From: Oscillospiraceae bacterium
GTDB taxonomy: Bacteria; Bacillota; Clostridia; Oscillospirales; Acutalibacteraceae
NCBI GenBank assembly: GCA_031266365.1
Contig: JAISBE010000019.1
Span: forward strand, 1 to 64,000
Direction: 5' to 3'
Length of the DNA: 64,000 nt
Shown: positions 36,222-46,606 of the stretch, piece by piece
Numbering within the stretch: position 1 is the stretch's first letter
Layout: every line of letters starts with the position of its first letter
Made by a program: the position numbers and the translations under genes
The notes under the pieces: generated by a model
The model's input: the letters and a program-made list of their open reading frames with translations, nothing else
Databases searched by the model: none
Told to the model about the DNA's origin: nothing

Positions 36222-37597
36222 ACGTTTTCCCCATTTCAAAATAAGCTATAAAAATTTGCGCGTTTTGGCAAATATCGGAGGGAATGTTTTTCTAGTAAAA
36301 ATTTTTGTGATTATATCTGAGGTTGAGGTTGTGCCGAAAGTTTTTAGGTGTAAATTCCTCTCTTTTGCGATTAAGTTCGTGCAATATAAATATATTATTT
36401 TGTATATTAATAGACAAGCTTTGGTTTATATCGACACTTATTTGAGAAAATTCGGCTTACTGTTTCAGCCATTGAGGAGCGGCGGGAAGGGGTTGGCTTT
36501 CGGCAGAAGATTGTACAATATTCGCCTTTGAGAGAGTCTTTTTTTAATTTTGCAGCAATTTGAAGCAGCTTTTTTCAACCAAGATATTTTCATAATGTAC
36601 ATTTAAATGTGCTTTTTTGTGAATTTATTTTATATAGTTTAGCTGTATTTTATCTTATATTATACGAGAAACTTTAGTTTATAGTAACATTTTTTGAGAA
36701 TACTATACTGAATATTGTTCTATAAAATTGCATTTTAGCACCTTCTTTTATTTTTTTAAGATACTGTGAAGTTGTAAATGCGGCTTTTTTTGTGAGATAT
36801 CACGCCAACGGTGCGCGGGAAATATTGTGGCGATTGTTTGTAATCTTTTTTGAGATATTTTCGTTTGGGGTTGAGGTTGTGCTGAGTTTTTAGGTGTAAA
36901 ATCCTCTCTTCACTAATAGGGGAAAATGGGGGAAATTTTGCTCTTTAGAGGGCAAGGTTTTTGCAAAAACTTTTACGAACTTTGCGCGGGATTTTTGTTA
37001 AATTTTTAGATGAAGTCATTTTGAGGTGTGGCAGCTGAGGTTGAGGTTTTGAGTGTGAATTCCTCTCTTTTGTGGTTAATTTCGTGTATTATAAACATAT
37101 TATTCTGTATATTAATAGACAAGTTTTGGTTTATATCAACATTTATTTGAGAAAATTTGGCTTGATGTTCAGCCATTGAGGGGCAGCGGGAAGAGGTTGC
37201 TTTCGTTTTGAGGCGTGGCAGCTGAAGTTAAATTTGCGTTGAGTTTTTTAGGTATAAAATCCTCCCTTCACTAATAGGGGAAAATGAGGGAAATTTTGCT
37301 CTCTAGAGGGCAAGGGTTTTGCAAAAACTTTCACGAACTTTACTGGGGGTTTTTGTTTATAATATTTTTTGGCAAACTCAAGCAAAACCATGATCCTTTG
37401 TCATCCGTCATGTAAAAACATTGCTTCCTCTTTGCCTTGCTTTTAGCTTAAATTTCTACTTTAATTTTAGAAGAACTGGTGTTTATCGATTAAACATCTG
37501 AAAAACTTAAGCTAGAACGGCAAATTTAGCGATCTACGGCCTTTAAAACAATAATGCCCTTCTTATTGAAAAATCGTGTAAAATAGTCGCTTTTGCT
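36222..37597. repeat. Repeat-rich intergenic region between recG and uvrB
   Basis: No gene recognised. Pairs of diverged direct repeats fill it: about 36320-36510 with 37025-37205 (shared TATTAATAGACAAG and TTTGGTTTATAT), about 36860-36990 with 37225-37355 (shared CACTAATAGGGGAAAATG and GAGGGCAAGG), and 36601-36713 with 1-113. The 36601 copy contains a minus-strand TTACTA-17-TATAAT promoter oriented toward uvrB. The 36.4- and 37.1-kb copies have degraded versions (TTGATA with TATTAA). Some of these probably drive uvrB. Confidence 0.7.
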
Positions 37598-39658
37598 TTA
37601 AATGAAGCTTCTAAAGCTTCTCTCAAACATCCGTCTCATTTGCGATCTTAAAAAACGGTGCTCCAAACGAGAAAGATCCGGGTCTTGTTCAAATATTTTT
37701 TTGGCGAGTTTTTGTGTTTTTTTAAAAATTTCTATATCTTCAGAAAATTTTAGAATTTTTAAATCCGGCAGCCCGTGCTGTCTCTCCCCCAAAAACTCTC
37801 CAGGGCCACGAATTTTTAGATCTTCATCAGCTATTTTAAACCCATCGTCGGTGCTCGTCATGATTTCCAGACGTTTTACCGCTTTTTTGTTTTGCGCATC
37901 AGAAATTAAAATACAGTAAGACTTCGCATTCCCGCGCCCAACTCTCCCTCGAAGCTGATGTAATTGAGAAAATCCAAATCGCTCTGCGTTTTCTATAACC
38001 ATGAAAACCGCGTTTGAAATATCCAGCCCTACTTCTATCACTGTTGTGGAAACTAAAACTGAAATTTCTCCTTTCGCAAAACTACCCATAACAGTCGCTT
38101 TTTCTTCTGCTTTCATTTTTCCATGCAAAAGAGCTATATTATAATTCATAAAATCCTCTTTTTTTAACTTATTAAAATATTCTTTCGCCGCAATTAAAGA
38201 AGTTTCGCTCTTTTCTATGACCGGGCAGACAATATACCCCTGTTTTCCCTCATCAATGAGCTTTTTTAAAAATTCAAACATGCGTCCTTTTTTTTCTGTT
38301 TTTATAAAAATCGTCTCAACTTTTTGGCGGCCTGGAGGCTTTTCATCCAGCAATGAAATATCGAGATCTCCATAAATAATAAGCGCTAAAGTGCGCGGTA
38401 TAGGAGTAGCCGACATAACCAGAACGTGTGGATTATTCCCCTTAGCTGCCAAATTAGCCCGCTGCAATACCCCAAAACGATGTTGTTCATCTGTGATGAC
38501 AAGGCCTAAATTTTTGAAAATAACGCTCTCTGAAAGCAGTGCATGCGTTCCAATCAATATGTCAATCAACCCTTTTTCTAAAAAGCACAATACCTCCCTT
38601 CTTTTTTTCATACTAATTGAGCCTGTCAAAATCTCTATATTTACGTGTTTATCTTCAAATTTTTGCTCACATTTTTTAAAAAGCTTTTGAAACGACTTAT
38701 AATGCTGCTGAGCCAAAATCTCTGTTGGAGCCATAAAAACCGCTTGCATATTGCTTTTAGCCACACAATAGCACAAAGCTGCAGCGACGGCTGTTTTTCC
38801 AGAACCAACGTCACCTTGAATCAATCGATTCATAGAAAAGTCTGGTCTTTGCATGTCTATTATGCACTCTTTGACACATCTTATTTGTGCATTTGTTGGT
38901 AAAAAATTCAGTGAATCCAAAAATTCCGATGAGAAATCTTTAACTAATTTCAATATATTTTTCTTTTTATTCACACATTTTTGCTGTATAAACCCTAATT
39001 GTAAAACAAGAGCTTCTTCAAAAATAAGCCGCTCTCTCGCGGCCTTAAGAGATAACTGATCTTTTGGAAAATGTATATTTTTAATCGCAGCATGAAGTTC
39101 ACAGAGGTTATATTCTGTTCTTATGTTTTCTGGCGTCGATTCCGCTATTTTATTCGGCAAAAGTGAAAGCGCTCGTCTCACTAAATTTTCGATTCTTCCA
39201 GATTTCAGCCCCTCTACCTGCGAATAAATTGGTCTTATGCATATTTTCTTATCGGCCGCAACAAACTGCGGGAAAATCATCTCTCTGGCCCCAAATGTTT
39301 CCTTTATTTTTCCATAAAATATATAACTTTTACCTTCTATTATTGACTTATCTATAAATTTATTAAAAAAAGTAATTCTGAGCACCCCTGTCTCGTCACA
39401 AACCTTCAATTTGTATACCGTCAGTCCCCCTTGAATTAAAGATTTTGAGATAGGCGAACAGAGCACTGCTTTCACGCAGCAATAGGTATCTAGCGGGGCT
39501 TTCACTATAAAAAATACTTTTCCCCAATCTTCATAAGTTCGGGGATAAAATTTAATCAAATCACCAATAGTATTAATATTCAATTTTTTTAACAAATTTT
39601 TGCTTTTTTCACCCACACCCTTTAAACATATTATATCTTGCCTAAATAAGGAAGCCAT
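37598..39658 (-). CDS. recG: ATP-dependent DNA helicase RecG
   Basis: A branch-migration helicase that remodels stalled replication forks and recombination intermediates. The N-terminal wedge region begins ICLKGVGEKSKNLLKKL and YPRTYEDW. Helicase motifs are GDVGSGKT (near residue 280), ITDEQHRFGVLQR, MSATPIPRTLAL and QLHQLRGRVGRG. The C-terminal GPGEFLGERQHGLPDLKI is the RecG-specific TRG region. At 686 residues it is complete. It is read in the same direction as uvrB but separated by 1.4 kb. Confidence 0.97.
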   Translation of the reverse strand: MASLFRQDIICLKGVGEKSKNLLKKLNINTIGDLIKFYPRTYEDWGKVFFIVKAPLDTYCCVKAVLCSPISKSLIQGGLTVYKLKVCDETGVLRITFFNKFIDKSIIEGKSYIFYGKIKETFGAREMIFPQFVAADKKICIRPIYSQVEGLKSGRIENLVRRALSLLPNKIAESTPENIRTEYNLCELHAAIKNIHFPKDQLSLKAARERLIFEEALVLQLGFIQQKCVNKKKNILKLVKDFSSEFLDSLNFLPTNAQIRCVKECIIDMQRPDFSMNRLIQGDVGSGKTAVAAALCYCVAKSNMQAVFMAPTEILAQQHYKSFQKLFKKCEQKFEDKHVNIEILTGSISMKKRREVLCFLEKGLIDILIGTHALLSESVIFKNLGLVITDEQHRFGVLQRANLAAKGNNPHVLVMSATPIPRTLALIIYGDLDISLLDEKPPGRQKVETIFIKTEKKGRMFEFLKKLIDEGKQGYIVCPVIEKSETSLIAAKEYFNKLKKEDFMNYNIALLHGKMKAEEKATVMGSFAKGEISVLVSTTVIEVGLDISNAVFMVIENAERFGFSQLHQLRGRVGRGNAKSYCILISDAQNKKAVKRLEIMTSTDDGFKIADEDLKIRGPGEFLGERQHGLPDLKILKFSEDIEIFKKTQKLAKKIFEQDPDLSRLEHRFLRSQMRRMFERSFRSFI

Positions 39659-39684
39659 ACCATATCACCATTTATAAAATTTAT

Positions 39685-39724
39685 AATAATGGGCAATCTT
39701 TTATAAAGATAACCCATTATTTTT
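39685..39724. terminator. Long hairpin between the MBL gene and recG
   Basis: AATAATGGG pairs with CCCATTATT (39713-39721) and an inner ATCTTT/AAAGAT stem continues it, followed on the plus strand by TTTT. On the minus strand it stands behind the stop of the MBL-fold gene, so it probably ends that transcript before recG. Confidence 0.6.
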
Positions 39725-39759
39725 ATGCTTATATTCATAAAATAAATAATCAAGCTCTA

Positions 39760-40737
39760 TTAAGTAACATAAAATCGTTGCACATCCCCCTTTTGCCCAG
39801 TCGAGCGCTGTCCAGCCGCTAGCATTCGTTGCTCGTCAACTAGATACCACGTACACTGCCGTTGGAATCCATGGCTCTTTATATTATCGAGTAAATACGG
39901 ATTGCGCTCTGCAGCCTTTTTTTCACTGCAGCTCACAACAACAATACCATCAGGGTTAAACCATTTATCATACAATTCCCGGGAATTTGCATGGTCATTT
40001 CCATGATGAGATGCGTACCATGTATCAATTTTCGTGCCTGTCGGTAATGTGCCGAGCGCGTTCTTTTGCTCTGGCAAAGGTGCGTCGCCAGGCATAAATG
40101 CCGTAATATCAGCGCCTATGTGCGGCAAGAGTATGCGAGAAAAATGATTCAAGCTGCTATTAACAGGATCGCAAGTAAACGGTTGGGTCAAATCTTCTAT
40201 TTTTGTTTTCCCTGCTGAAATACTTCCGAGATTAACAACCCCCTTAGCAATTTCCGTACCCTTTTCTTTCGCCATATTTATTGCAGCTTTGGCATTTTTA
40301 TACGCCGTCCCATCTTTAACTTTTTTCATTTCTGAATTTTCGCTCGGGACTTCAGGGGGCAGATAGATCGTCCCTACAGGAAATTTTTCCAAAACTGCTG
40401 GTAAGCCCCCAACGTGATCAGGGTGCCAATGAGATATAAACAACTGGTTAATCTTTTTTATATGCAATCTATACAACATATGTTTCACACGATGCCCATA
40501 TTTACCCGAGCCTGCGTCGATCAGGATAACATTTTCGACTCCGTCGGTCCAAACTTCCCTAACCACAATCGCAAGGCCGTAACCCACATTTATTCCATAG
40601 ATCTCAGTGCAAACATAAGTTGCATCTGATGAAGAAACATGGGTATTAGAAGTACCAAAGCATTGTATAAAAAAACAAAATGTTATAAATAAACATACTT
40701 TTTTAATAAATCCATAAACATTAGAGATTTTTTTCAT
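39760..40737 (-). CDS. Exported metallo-beta-lactamase-fold hydrolase (ComEC C-terminal-like)
   Basis: A 325-residue protein with an N-terminal basic and hydrophobic segment (LFITFCFFIQC), either a signal peptide or a lipobox-like anchor. The fold's metal motif is SHWHPDHVGG, and IDAGSGKYG, FMPGDAPLPEQ and WYASHHGNDHANS follow. These are typical of secreted MBL proteins related to the ComEC C-terminal domain. Some such proteins act as nucleases or phosphodiesterases. The substrate here cannot be deduced. The gene is divergent from the lipase gene with about 240 AT-rich bases between, so both may serve breakdown of external material. Confidence 0.82.
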   Translation of the reverse strand: MKKISNVYGFIKKVCLFITFCFFIQCFGTSNTHVSSSDATYVCTEIYGINVGYGLAIVVREVWTDGVENVILIDAGSGKYGHRVKHMLYRLHIKKINQLFISHWHPDHVGGLPAVLEKFPVGTIYLPPEVPSENSEMKKVKDGTAYKNAKAAINMAKEKGTEIAKGVVNLGSISAGKTKIEDLTQPFTCDPVNSSLNHFSRILLPHIGADITAFMPGDAPLPEQKNALGTLPTGTKIDTWYASHHGNDHANSRELYDKWFNPDGIVVVSCSEKKAAERNPYLLDNIKSHGFQRQCTWYLVDEQRMLAAGQRSTGQKGDVQRFYVT

Positions 40738-40977
40738 TTTTTAATTCCTCCTTATTCATTTTAATTGTATCAAATAAAACTGTTTATGTCAATCATGCAT
40801 AAGTATAAATTAAAAATCAGTATAGCAAATTTTTATATATACTATCGCAATTTATTTTTGTAAATATCAAAAAAGTTATTTATTTTTCACATTTTTATGC
40901 CAAAATATTTGAATTATATTGTATTATATGTTTATATCATTATTAATTTTTTTATGATATAGGAAAGGGTGATTTAA

Positions 40978-43407
40978 ATGTTTTGTAAAACTTTTTATAA
41001 AAAATTTAATTGCTTCTTGCTTGCATCAGCAATCCTTATCTTCACTCTTACCTCTTGCTTTGCAACTGGGATAGAAAGTAATGACGAGATGCAATCTCTT
41101 TCATTGGATGATAAATTTGACAATGCAACACCACTTTCGACTTCTAGCGATAAACTCAGCGATACTGAATTACATGATTACTCTGACAGCTCCGATAGCG
41201 GCACTTCATCTTCTACGTCGAGCGATGATTCTGATTCCGATAGCTCAGATAGTGAAACCTCGTCTTCAACTTCCAGCGACAAACTTATAACAGGCAGTAA
41301 TACTGAATTACATGATGATTCCGACAGCGATTCTGATAATGCAGCTGCCCAACAAATTATCCCCTATTTATACTTAGCGATATCACATTCAAGTTCTCTT
41401 GAAAATCTCTCTACACCTAATCCTGCTAAAGAAAGGACAAGAGCGCGTTCAAGTTCATTTAATGCTTCCCCCCATGCTGTTCCAGAAGAAGCGCCACAGC
41501 CAGATTTCCTATCACCGTCAAGTTTTATTGAAACTTTCCCTACATTTGCGCAAAAATCTAATCCTTCACAGCCGCCACAATCTCAAACTCCACGGCAGTT
41601 AATTGCCCCTATGCAGTTACCTCCACCTAAACGTACATCTGGTCAAAGGCCAACAAGACATTTTAATATTTCTCAACTCGCAGCGCACACAACTACTCCT
41701 ATGATTTATCAACAAAATAATGAGTTAATCTCTAAACACATAAGTCAAAGTACATCAGAAAGTCATTTGAATAAAGATCACGTATATTTAAGCGTTGAAG
41801 CGCCAACATCCATCGCTACCACTCCTGGACATTTTAGCATTATTGTGTTTTTGGAAAATAGAACCGCTACGCCTGCAGAAAATCTGAATATATCTCTTGC
41901 ATTAGAGGGTAATAGTGTACTTTCGCTAATTCCACCCGTTCCTGAAGTAAAAAATTTTACCTTAAGAAACGTATATCGCTTATCTTATAACCTTAGCATA
42001 GCTAGAGTGAAAGTTGATCAAAGGGTTTCTTTCGCTGTGCATGTCACGCAATTGGTCCATGACCAAGACCCTCCTTCCTCTCGTGAATGTTTAGTTACCA
42101 CATACAGCCAACAAATTTCCCTACCGAAATCACCTGTTAAAAAAGCTATAATTGTTGTGCCAGGTATTTGCGGATCAGAACTGTTTTCAGCAAAAGCGCA
42201 ACAGATTGAAGGTAAACAATATTCAAAAGGCTATAGAGTTTATCCACCTGAAGGCGCTATACCTTTCACAGAAGACAGCGTTAAAAGCCTACCCAAAAAT
42301 ATTTTCAACACAGACCCTATAAGACTTGCAGCAGACTTTGGCCAAGTTTTTCCTGATAAAGATGGCAATTCAAGAGCCGACATAATGGCAGCGTGCCCCT
42401 TTGATTGCCGCAACTCCGGCTGCAGAACGTACGGGATAGCAAATGTTTATAAGCTGTTAGTTTTTAGCTTATTAAAGTCTCCGTACACTCAAGGCTACGA
42501 TATAATCTTTTTTTCTTACGATTGGAGGAGAAGTAATTCTGAGATAGCTGTAGAGCTAGAAAAATATATTAAGGAAAACGATTACACAAATACGGTATTA
42601 TTAGCCCACAGCATGGGAGGATTAGTGTGTGCGTCCTACCTTATGAAAGGAGCAAATCGGTTAAGAACGGATAAGTTGATCACACTTGGAACACCATTTT
42701 TAGGAGCCCCAAAAGCCCTTTCTGTTTTATTAGATGGTAAATTTTTTGATGGTATAGGCGCGCTTCTTTCTTCATCAATAGTTAATCCAATGATAAAAGA
42801 ATTAGTAAAAAACTTACCAAGTGTATACGAACTTCTTCCTTCACAGCATTTTTTTTACTACGCCAGACAAGGTTATCTTAAGAGATTTGGACAACGCTGC
42901 ATATTTTTAAAAAAAGAAGAAGCAAGTATTGACTCATATGAAGAAACCTGTGATACTATAAAATCACTTGGATTAGCTCCAAACGCGGATGTATTTTTAA
43001 GCAAAGCTGCAACGTTTCACGCGGATATGTGTAGTAGCGGGCATCAAATTTGTGCCATTGATGGAGTGCAAGTTTACTGTATAGCTGGCATTGGTCTGAA
43101 AACTCTAGTTGGACAACGCTTAAAATTTCAGCACGGAGAATTCAAAAAAATAGATGGAACCATTTATGGCGACGGAGATGGCACCGTCCCTACAATTAGC
43201 GCAATCGCAGGTGGCCCTTCAGACGCAAATCTTTACTACGTGCCAAACGTTAATCATATGGGCTTGATTAGTAATCCTTACATTTTAGAGCTACTTATCA
43301 ATATTTTACAAAATGAACCTGAAAAATTTAACCCTATAAAGATACACACATCACCTAATTCTAGCGCTGAAGGAGGTTGTTCTTTATCGTGTAGAAGCTT
43401 TGGTTAG
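40978..43407 (+). CDS. Lecithin:cholesterol acyltransferase-like secreted lipase with Ser/Asp-rich region
   Basis: An 809-residue exported protein. The N-terminus has a basic start, a hydrophobic stretch and a lipobox-like LTSC. Residues about 45-125 are a Ser/Asp/Thr-rich tract (runs such as DSDSDSSDSETSSSTSSD), and residues about 130-245 are Pro/Ser/Gln-rich. The alpha/beta-hydrolase domain starts near residue 385 (KKAIIVVPGICGSELF, as in the LCAT/phospholipase family). The nucleophile is S545 in LLAHSMGGLV, the acid is D732 or D734 in YGDGDGTVP, and the histidine is H760 in VNHMG. All three are present. It probably attacks phospholipids or sterol esters outside the cell. Low-complexity linkers of this length suggest surface display. 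Confidence 0.85.
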   Translation: MFCKTFYKKFNCFLLASAILIFTLTSCFATGIESNDEMQSLSLDDKFDNATPLSTSSDKLSDTELHDYSDSSDSGTSSSTSSDDSDSDSSDSETSSSTSSDKLITGSNTELHDDSDSDSDNAAAQQIIPYLYLAISHSSSLENLSTPNPAKERTRARSSSFNASPHAVPEEAPQPDFLSPSSFIETFPTFAQKSNPSQPPQSQTPRQLIAPMQLPPPKRTSGQRPTRHFNISQLAAHTTTPMIYQQNNELISKHISQSTSESHLNKDHVYLSVEAPTSIATTPGHFSIIVFLENRTATPAENLNISLALEGNSVLSLIPPVPEVKNFTLRNVYRLSYNLSIARVKVDQRVSFAVHVTQLVHDQDPPSSRECLVTTYSQQISLPKSPVKKAIIVVPGICGSELFSAKAQQIEGKQYSKGYRVYPPEGAIPFTEDSVKSLPKNIFNTDPIRLAADFGQVFPDKDGNSRADIMAACPFDCRNSGCRTYGIANVYKLLVFSLLKSPYTQGYDIIFFSYDWRRSNSEIAVELEKYIKENDYTNTVLLAHSMGGLVCASYLMKGANRLRTDKLITLGTPFLGAPKALSVLLDGKFFDGIGALLSSSIVNPMIKELVKNLPSVYELLPSQHFFYYARQGYLKRFGQRCIFLKKEEASIDSYEETCDTIKSLGLAPNADVFLSKAATFHADMCSSGHQICAIDGVQVYCIAGIGLKTLVGQRLKFQHGEFKKIDGTIYGDGDGTVPTISAIAGGPSDANLYYVPNVNHMGLISNPYILELLINILQNEPEKFNPIKIHTSPNSSAEGGCSLSCRSFG

Positions 43408-43441
43408 AAAACCTATAATTCAATTAAATAGCTTCATCATC

Positions 43442-43473
43442 TTCCCCTTTTTTACCAAAAGGGGAATTTTTTT
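43442..43473 (+). terminator. Rho-independent terminator of the lipase gene
   Basis: TTCCCCTTTT and AAAAGGGGAA form a perfect 10-bp stem with a five-base loop, followed by seven T residues. Confidence 0.92.
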
Positions 43474-44873
43474 ATAAAAATACTGAAAATCAAAATTAAT
43501 GCCCAAATTATAATAATAAAAAGCTATATATCACAACATCTATCCTGTTAACATTGCTTTTCGAGGCTTGCAAGGATATATTCAATAAGGGATAAAGCGC
43601 GGTGGAAGCATTTTTTGCAGGCAGCTTTAAACAGCAAAAATCGGCAACATAAAAAAGAAGTGCAATTCCCCTCAATAAATTCAGTTTGAGCAAAAAATTA
43701 GCACATTTCCTGCGGGAGAAAGCATTTTTTGAAAAATTGCTTTCAATTAAATATATTTTGCTGTATATTAATTGTGTGATTTTGTTATATAGCAATATAA
43801 ATTTAAAAAGAGGACCTGGCTGCAGCATTTAACTTGTGGCGGGTACTTTAAGTAAAGATAGAAAAAAATGGAAAACATGTCCAGCACTGTGAAAAACAAA
43901 CAAAGCTGCTTGTCAGAAATTCAGCGACGTGTGCGCCCATCTTGTCGCAGTAAAAAATCGCTTCAAAATTCAGAACATGCACCGCGCTCTCACTGCAAAC
44001 CTTCAAAATGATCAGCAACCTTATCCAGCCATAACTCGCTTCTTCCCAAATAAAAGGTTTTTCTATACATCTATGGCCACTCGGCGGTGAGAATTCGCTT
44101 CAATAAAATGGTAAAAGTTAGTTCATTTTAAATATATTTTTCTGTATATCGATTGTGTGATTTTGTTGCATAGCAATATAAATTTAAAGAGAGGACCTGG
44201 CTGCAGCATTTAACTTGTGGCGGGCACTTTAAGTAAGGATAAAAGGAAATGAAAAATATCTCCAATATTATGCTTCGGCCCCTTTTGGGCACACATCTCT
44301 ACTGCAAAAATCAGTTGCAGTAGAGATGTTAATATTTGATAAAATTTTTTATATAATTTAATAGAAAATATGTTTAATTAGATTCAATTTCTTTAAAGAA
44401 CACTTTTCTCGCCCTGCACGTGATAATTTTCTAAGTTAGTTTATTTTAAACATATTTTCAATTGAATTATATAGCTGATTTTGTTGCATAGCTACATACA
44501 TTTATGGAATATTCAGCGGCGTGTAAATTTTCATGAGCAATGCCAAATTTTAGCAGCAGCATTTCGCCTCAGGTTTAGTCGCACTAACTTTTTGCCAGTA
44601 CAGGTATATTTCCAAACAAAGGATAGAGAGCTGCACAAACATTTTACCAAAATTGAGTAAAGAAAGTGCAATTTTTCTCAATAAACTCAGTTTGGACTAA
44701 AAATTATCGCACTTTTTGTGAAAAATCAAGTCTAAGCAGCACTACTCTCCTGCACAATCACCCCCCCTAAGGGCCGGTGCAACGGCTCAATAAAATCATG
44801 ATCTTGAGCAAATTTCACCCTTCGCTAAGTAGGTTGCTTTGCGTCCTTGCCAAACTAAGCCTCTGTTCGTCAA
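43474..44873. repeat. Intergenic region with a paired ~130-bp repeat
   Basis: No gene recognised in 1.4 kb. Bases 43745-43880 and 44133-44260 are near-identical (GAGGACCTGGCTGCAGCATT and CTTGTGGCGGG in both). A weaker third relative lies at about 44440-44500, and about 43665-43720 resembles 44660-44720 (TGCAATTTTTCTCAATAAA-like). The repeats are not related to those at 8.7-9.7 kb. Confidence 0.7.
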
Positions 44874-44902
44874 TTGAATCAAATCCATTGATATGATAAA
44901 AT
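44874..44902 (+). promoter_or_regulatory. Promoter of the phosphoglucomutase gene
   Basis: TTGAAT (44874-44879), 17 bases and TAAAAT (44897-44902), with TG at 44894-44895 extending the -10. The gene begins 42 bases downstream behind GAAAGGA. Confidence 0.72.
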
Positions 44903-44943
44903 AGCACTAAGAAAATAAAAGCTTTGAAAGGACTTTAAATACA

Positions 44944-46560
44944 ATGACTATAGATGAAAAATATAATCTCTGGCAAAAAAAAGCTTGCGAGGACCCCAAT
45001 TTAATCCAAGAGCTCAAAAATCTTCACGAAAAAGATGAAATACACAATCGTTTTTTTTGCAATTTGAATTTCGGCACAGCGGGACTTCGTGGAATAATGG
45101 GTGCTGGCCCTAACCGGATGAATATATATACCGTCCGCCATGCTTCCCAAGGCCTGGCAAATTACTTAAATAAAAACTACAAAAATCCAAGCGTTGCCAT
45201 CGCTTTTGACTCCAGGATAAATTCTGAACTTTTTGCCCAAGAGGCTGCTCGCGTTCTTTGTGCCAACGGAATAAGTGTTTTTTTCAATCGCGAGCTCCAA
45301 CCAACGCCAGTTTTATCGTTTTGTGTGCGCGAATTCTGCAATCAAGCAGGGATTATGATCACAGCGAGCCACAATTCAGCCGAATACAACGGCTATAAGT
45401 GCTATGGCCCTGATGGCAGTCAAATATCTGGCGCATCAGCAGAGCTTATTTATAGTGAAATTCAGAAAATTGATATATTTAACGATATAAAAATTTGTAA
45501 CTTTCATGAATTGGAGAAATCTGGTAAATTCAAAATTGTTGAAAACTACATTTATAAAAAATACCTCTCCTGCATACGCGAACAAAGTATCAATTCTGTT
45601 GGTGAAAATTGCTCACTAAGCGTGGTTTACACCCCTCTCAACGGGACTGGCACCAAACTCGTCAAGGAAATATTATCCGCTTCCGGAATTACCGAAGTTA
45701 TGGTGATACCAGAACAGGAAATGCCCGACGGTAACTTCCCCACCTGTCCTTGCCCGAACCCCGAATTGAAAGATGCCCTAGCACTCGCATTGCAACTTGC
45801 AAAAAAAACTTTACCGGATATCATCTTGGCGACAGACCCCGATTGCGACCGAGTTGGTGTAGCTTACCGTTCAAAAGGCGAATTTCGCATTATGACAGGC
45901 AATGAAGTTGGCGTTTTGTTGCTGCACTATATTCTTTCGTCCAGGCAGCAAAAAGGCACACTTCCGGCGCGCCCAATCATGGTTAAATCGATTGTTAGCA
46001 GCAAGTTAGCTGATGCCGTCGCCAAAGAATATTTGTGTGAGGTTAAAAATGTTTTAACCGGCTTTAAATATATCGGCGAGCAAATTTTGCATTTGGAAAA
46101 ATGTGATGAACTCGAAAGATTTGTGTTTGGGTTCGAAGAAAGCTGCGGCTATCTTGCAGGGACCTATGTTCGCGACAAAGACGCTGTGGTCGCTTCGATG
46201 TTAATTTGTGAGATGGCCGCTCACTACAAAACCCAAGGCAAAACACTCGGCCAAGTGCTGGAAGAAATTTACCAAAAATATGGTCGTCACACTCAACACA
46301 CGTTCAGTTTTGAGTTTAACGGCCCAGAAGGCCTCAACAAAATGCGAGCAATTATGCGCACGCTGCGTGAAAGCAGCCTGGCGGCGGTGGGGGGCATCCG
46401 CGTTTTAGGGCGCACGGATTACCTTTCTAGCGAAGGTAGCCCCTTCTTGCCAAAAGCTGACATGTTGGCTTTTGCGCTTGAAGGGGCCGCTAACGTGATC
46501 ATTCGCCCTTCCGGCACCGAGCCCAGGCTAAAAATTTACATTCATAGCCGGCTGGACTAA
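44944..46560 (+). CDS. Phosphoglucomutase/phosphomannomutase
   Basis: Interconverts hexose 1- and 6-phosphates, supplying sugar nucleotides for surface glycans. The phosphoserine loop is MITASHNSAEYNG (Ser142), the metal loop is TDPDCDRVG (D298 to R303), the sugar-binding loop is GFEESCGYL, and the C-terminal phosphate site is IRPSGTEPRLKIY. All four are intact. At 538 residues it is somewhat shorter than the roughly 570-580 residues I expect for PgcA-type enzymes. A piece of its 3' end recurs immediately downstream. The gene may feed the polysaccharide cluster, but it is not part of it. Confidence 0.93.
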   Translation: MTIDEKYNLWQKKACEDPNLIQELKNLHEKDEIHNRFFCNLNFGTAGLRGIMGAGPNRMNIYTVRHASQGLANYLNKNYKNPSVAIAFDSRINSELFAQEAARVLCANGISVFFNRELQPTPVLSFCVREFCNQAGIMITASHNSAEYNGYKCYGPDGSQISGASAELIYSEIQKIDIFNDIKICNFHELEKSGKFKIVENYIYKKYLSCIREQSINSVGENCSLSVVYTPLNGTGTKLVKEILSASGITEVMVIPEQEMPDGNFPTCPCPNPELKDALALALQLAKKTLPDIILATDPDCDRVGVAYRSKGEFRIMTGNEVGVLLLHYILSSRQQKGTLPARPIMVKSIVSSKLADAVAKEYLCEVKNVLTGFKYIGEQILHLEKCDELERFVFGFEESCGYLAGTYVRDKDAVVASMLICEMAAHYKTQGKTLGQVLEEIYQKYGRHTQHTFSFEFNGPEGLNKMRAIMRTLRESSLAAVGGIRVLGRTDYLSSEGSPFLPKADMLAFALEGAANVIIRPSGTEPRLKIYIHSRLD

Positions 46561-46606
46561 CCCCTCGCACCGCAACCTGCCTCTTGAGGCATTTCTCGCG
46601 TGGGCA

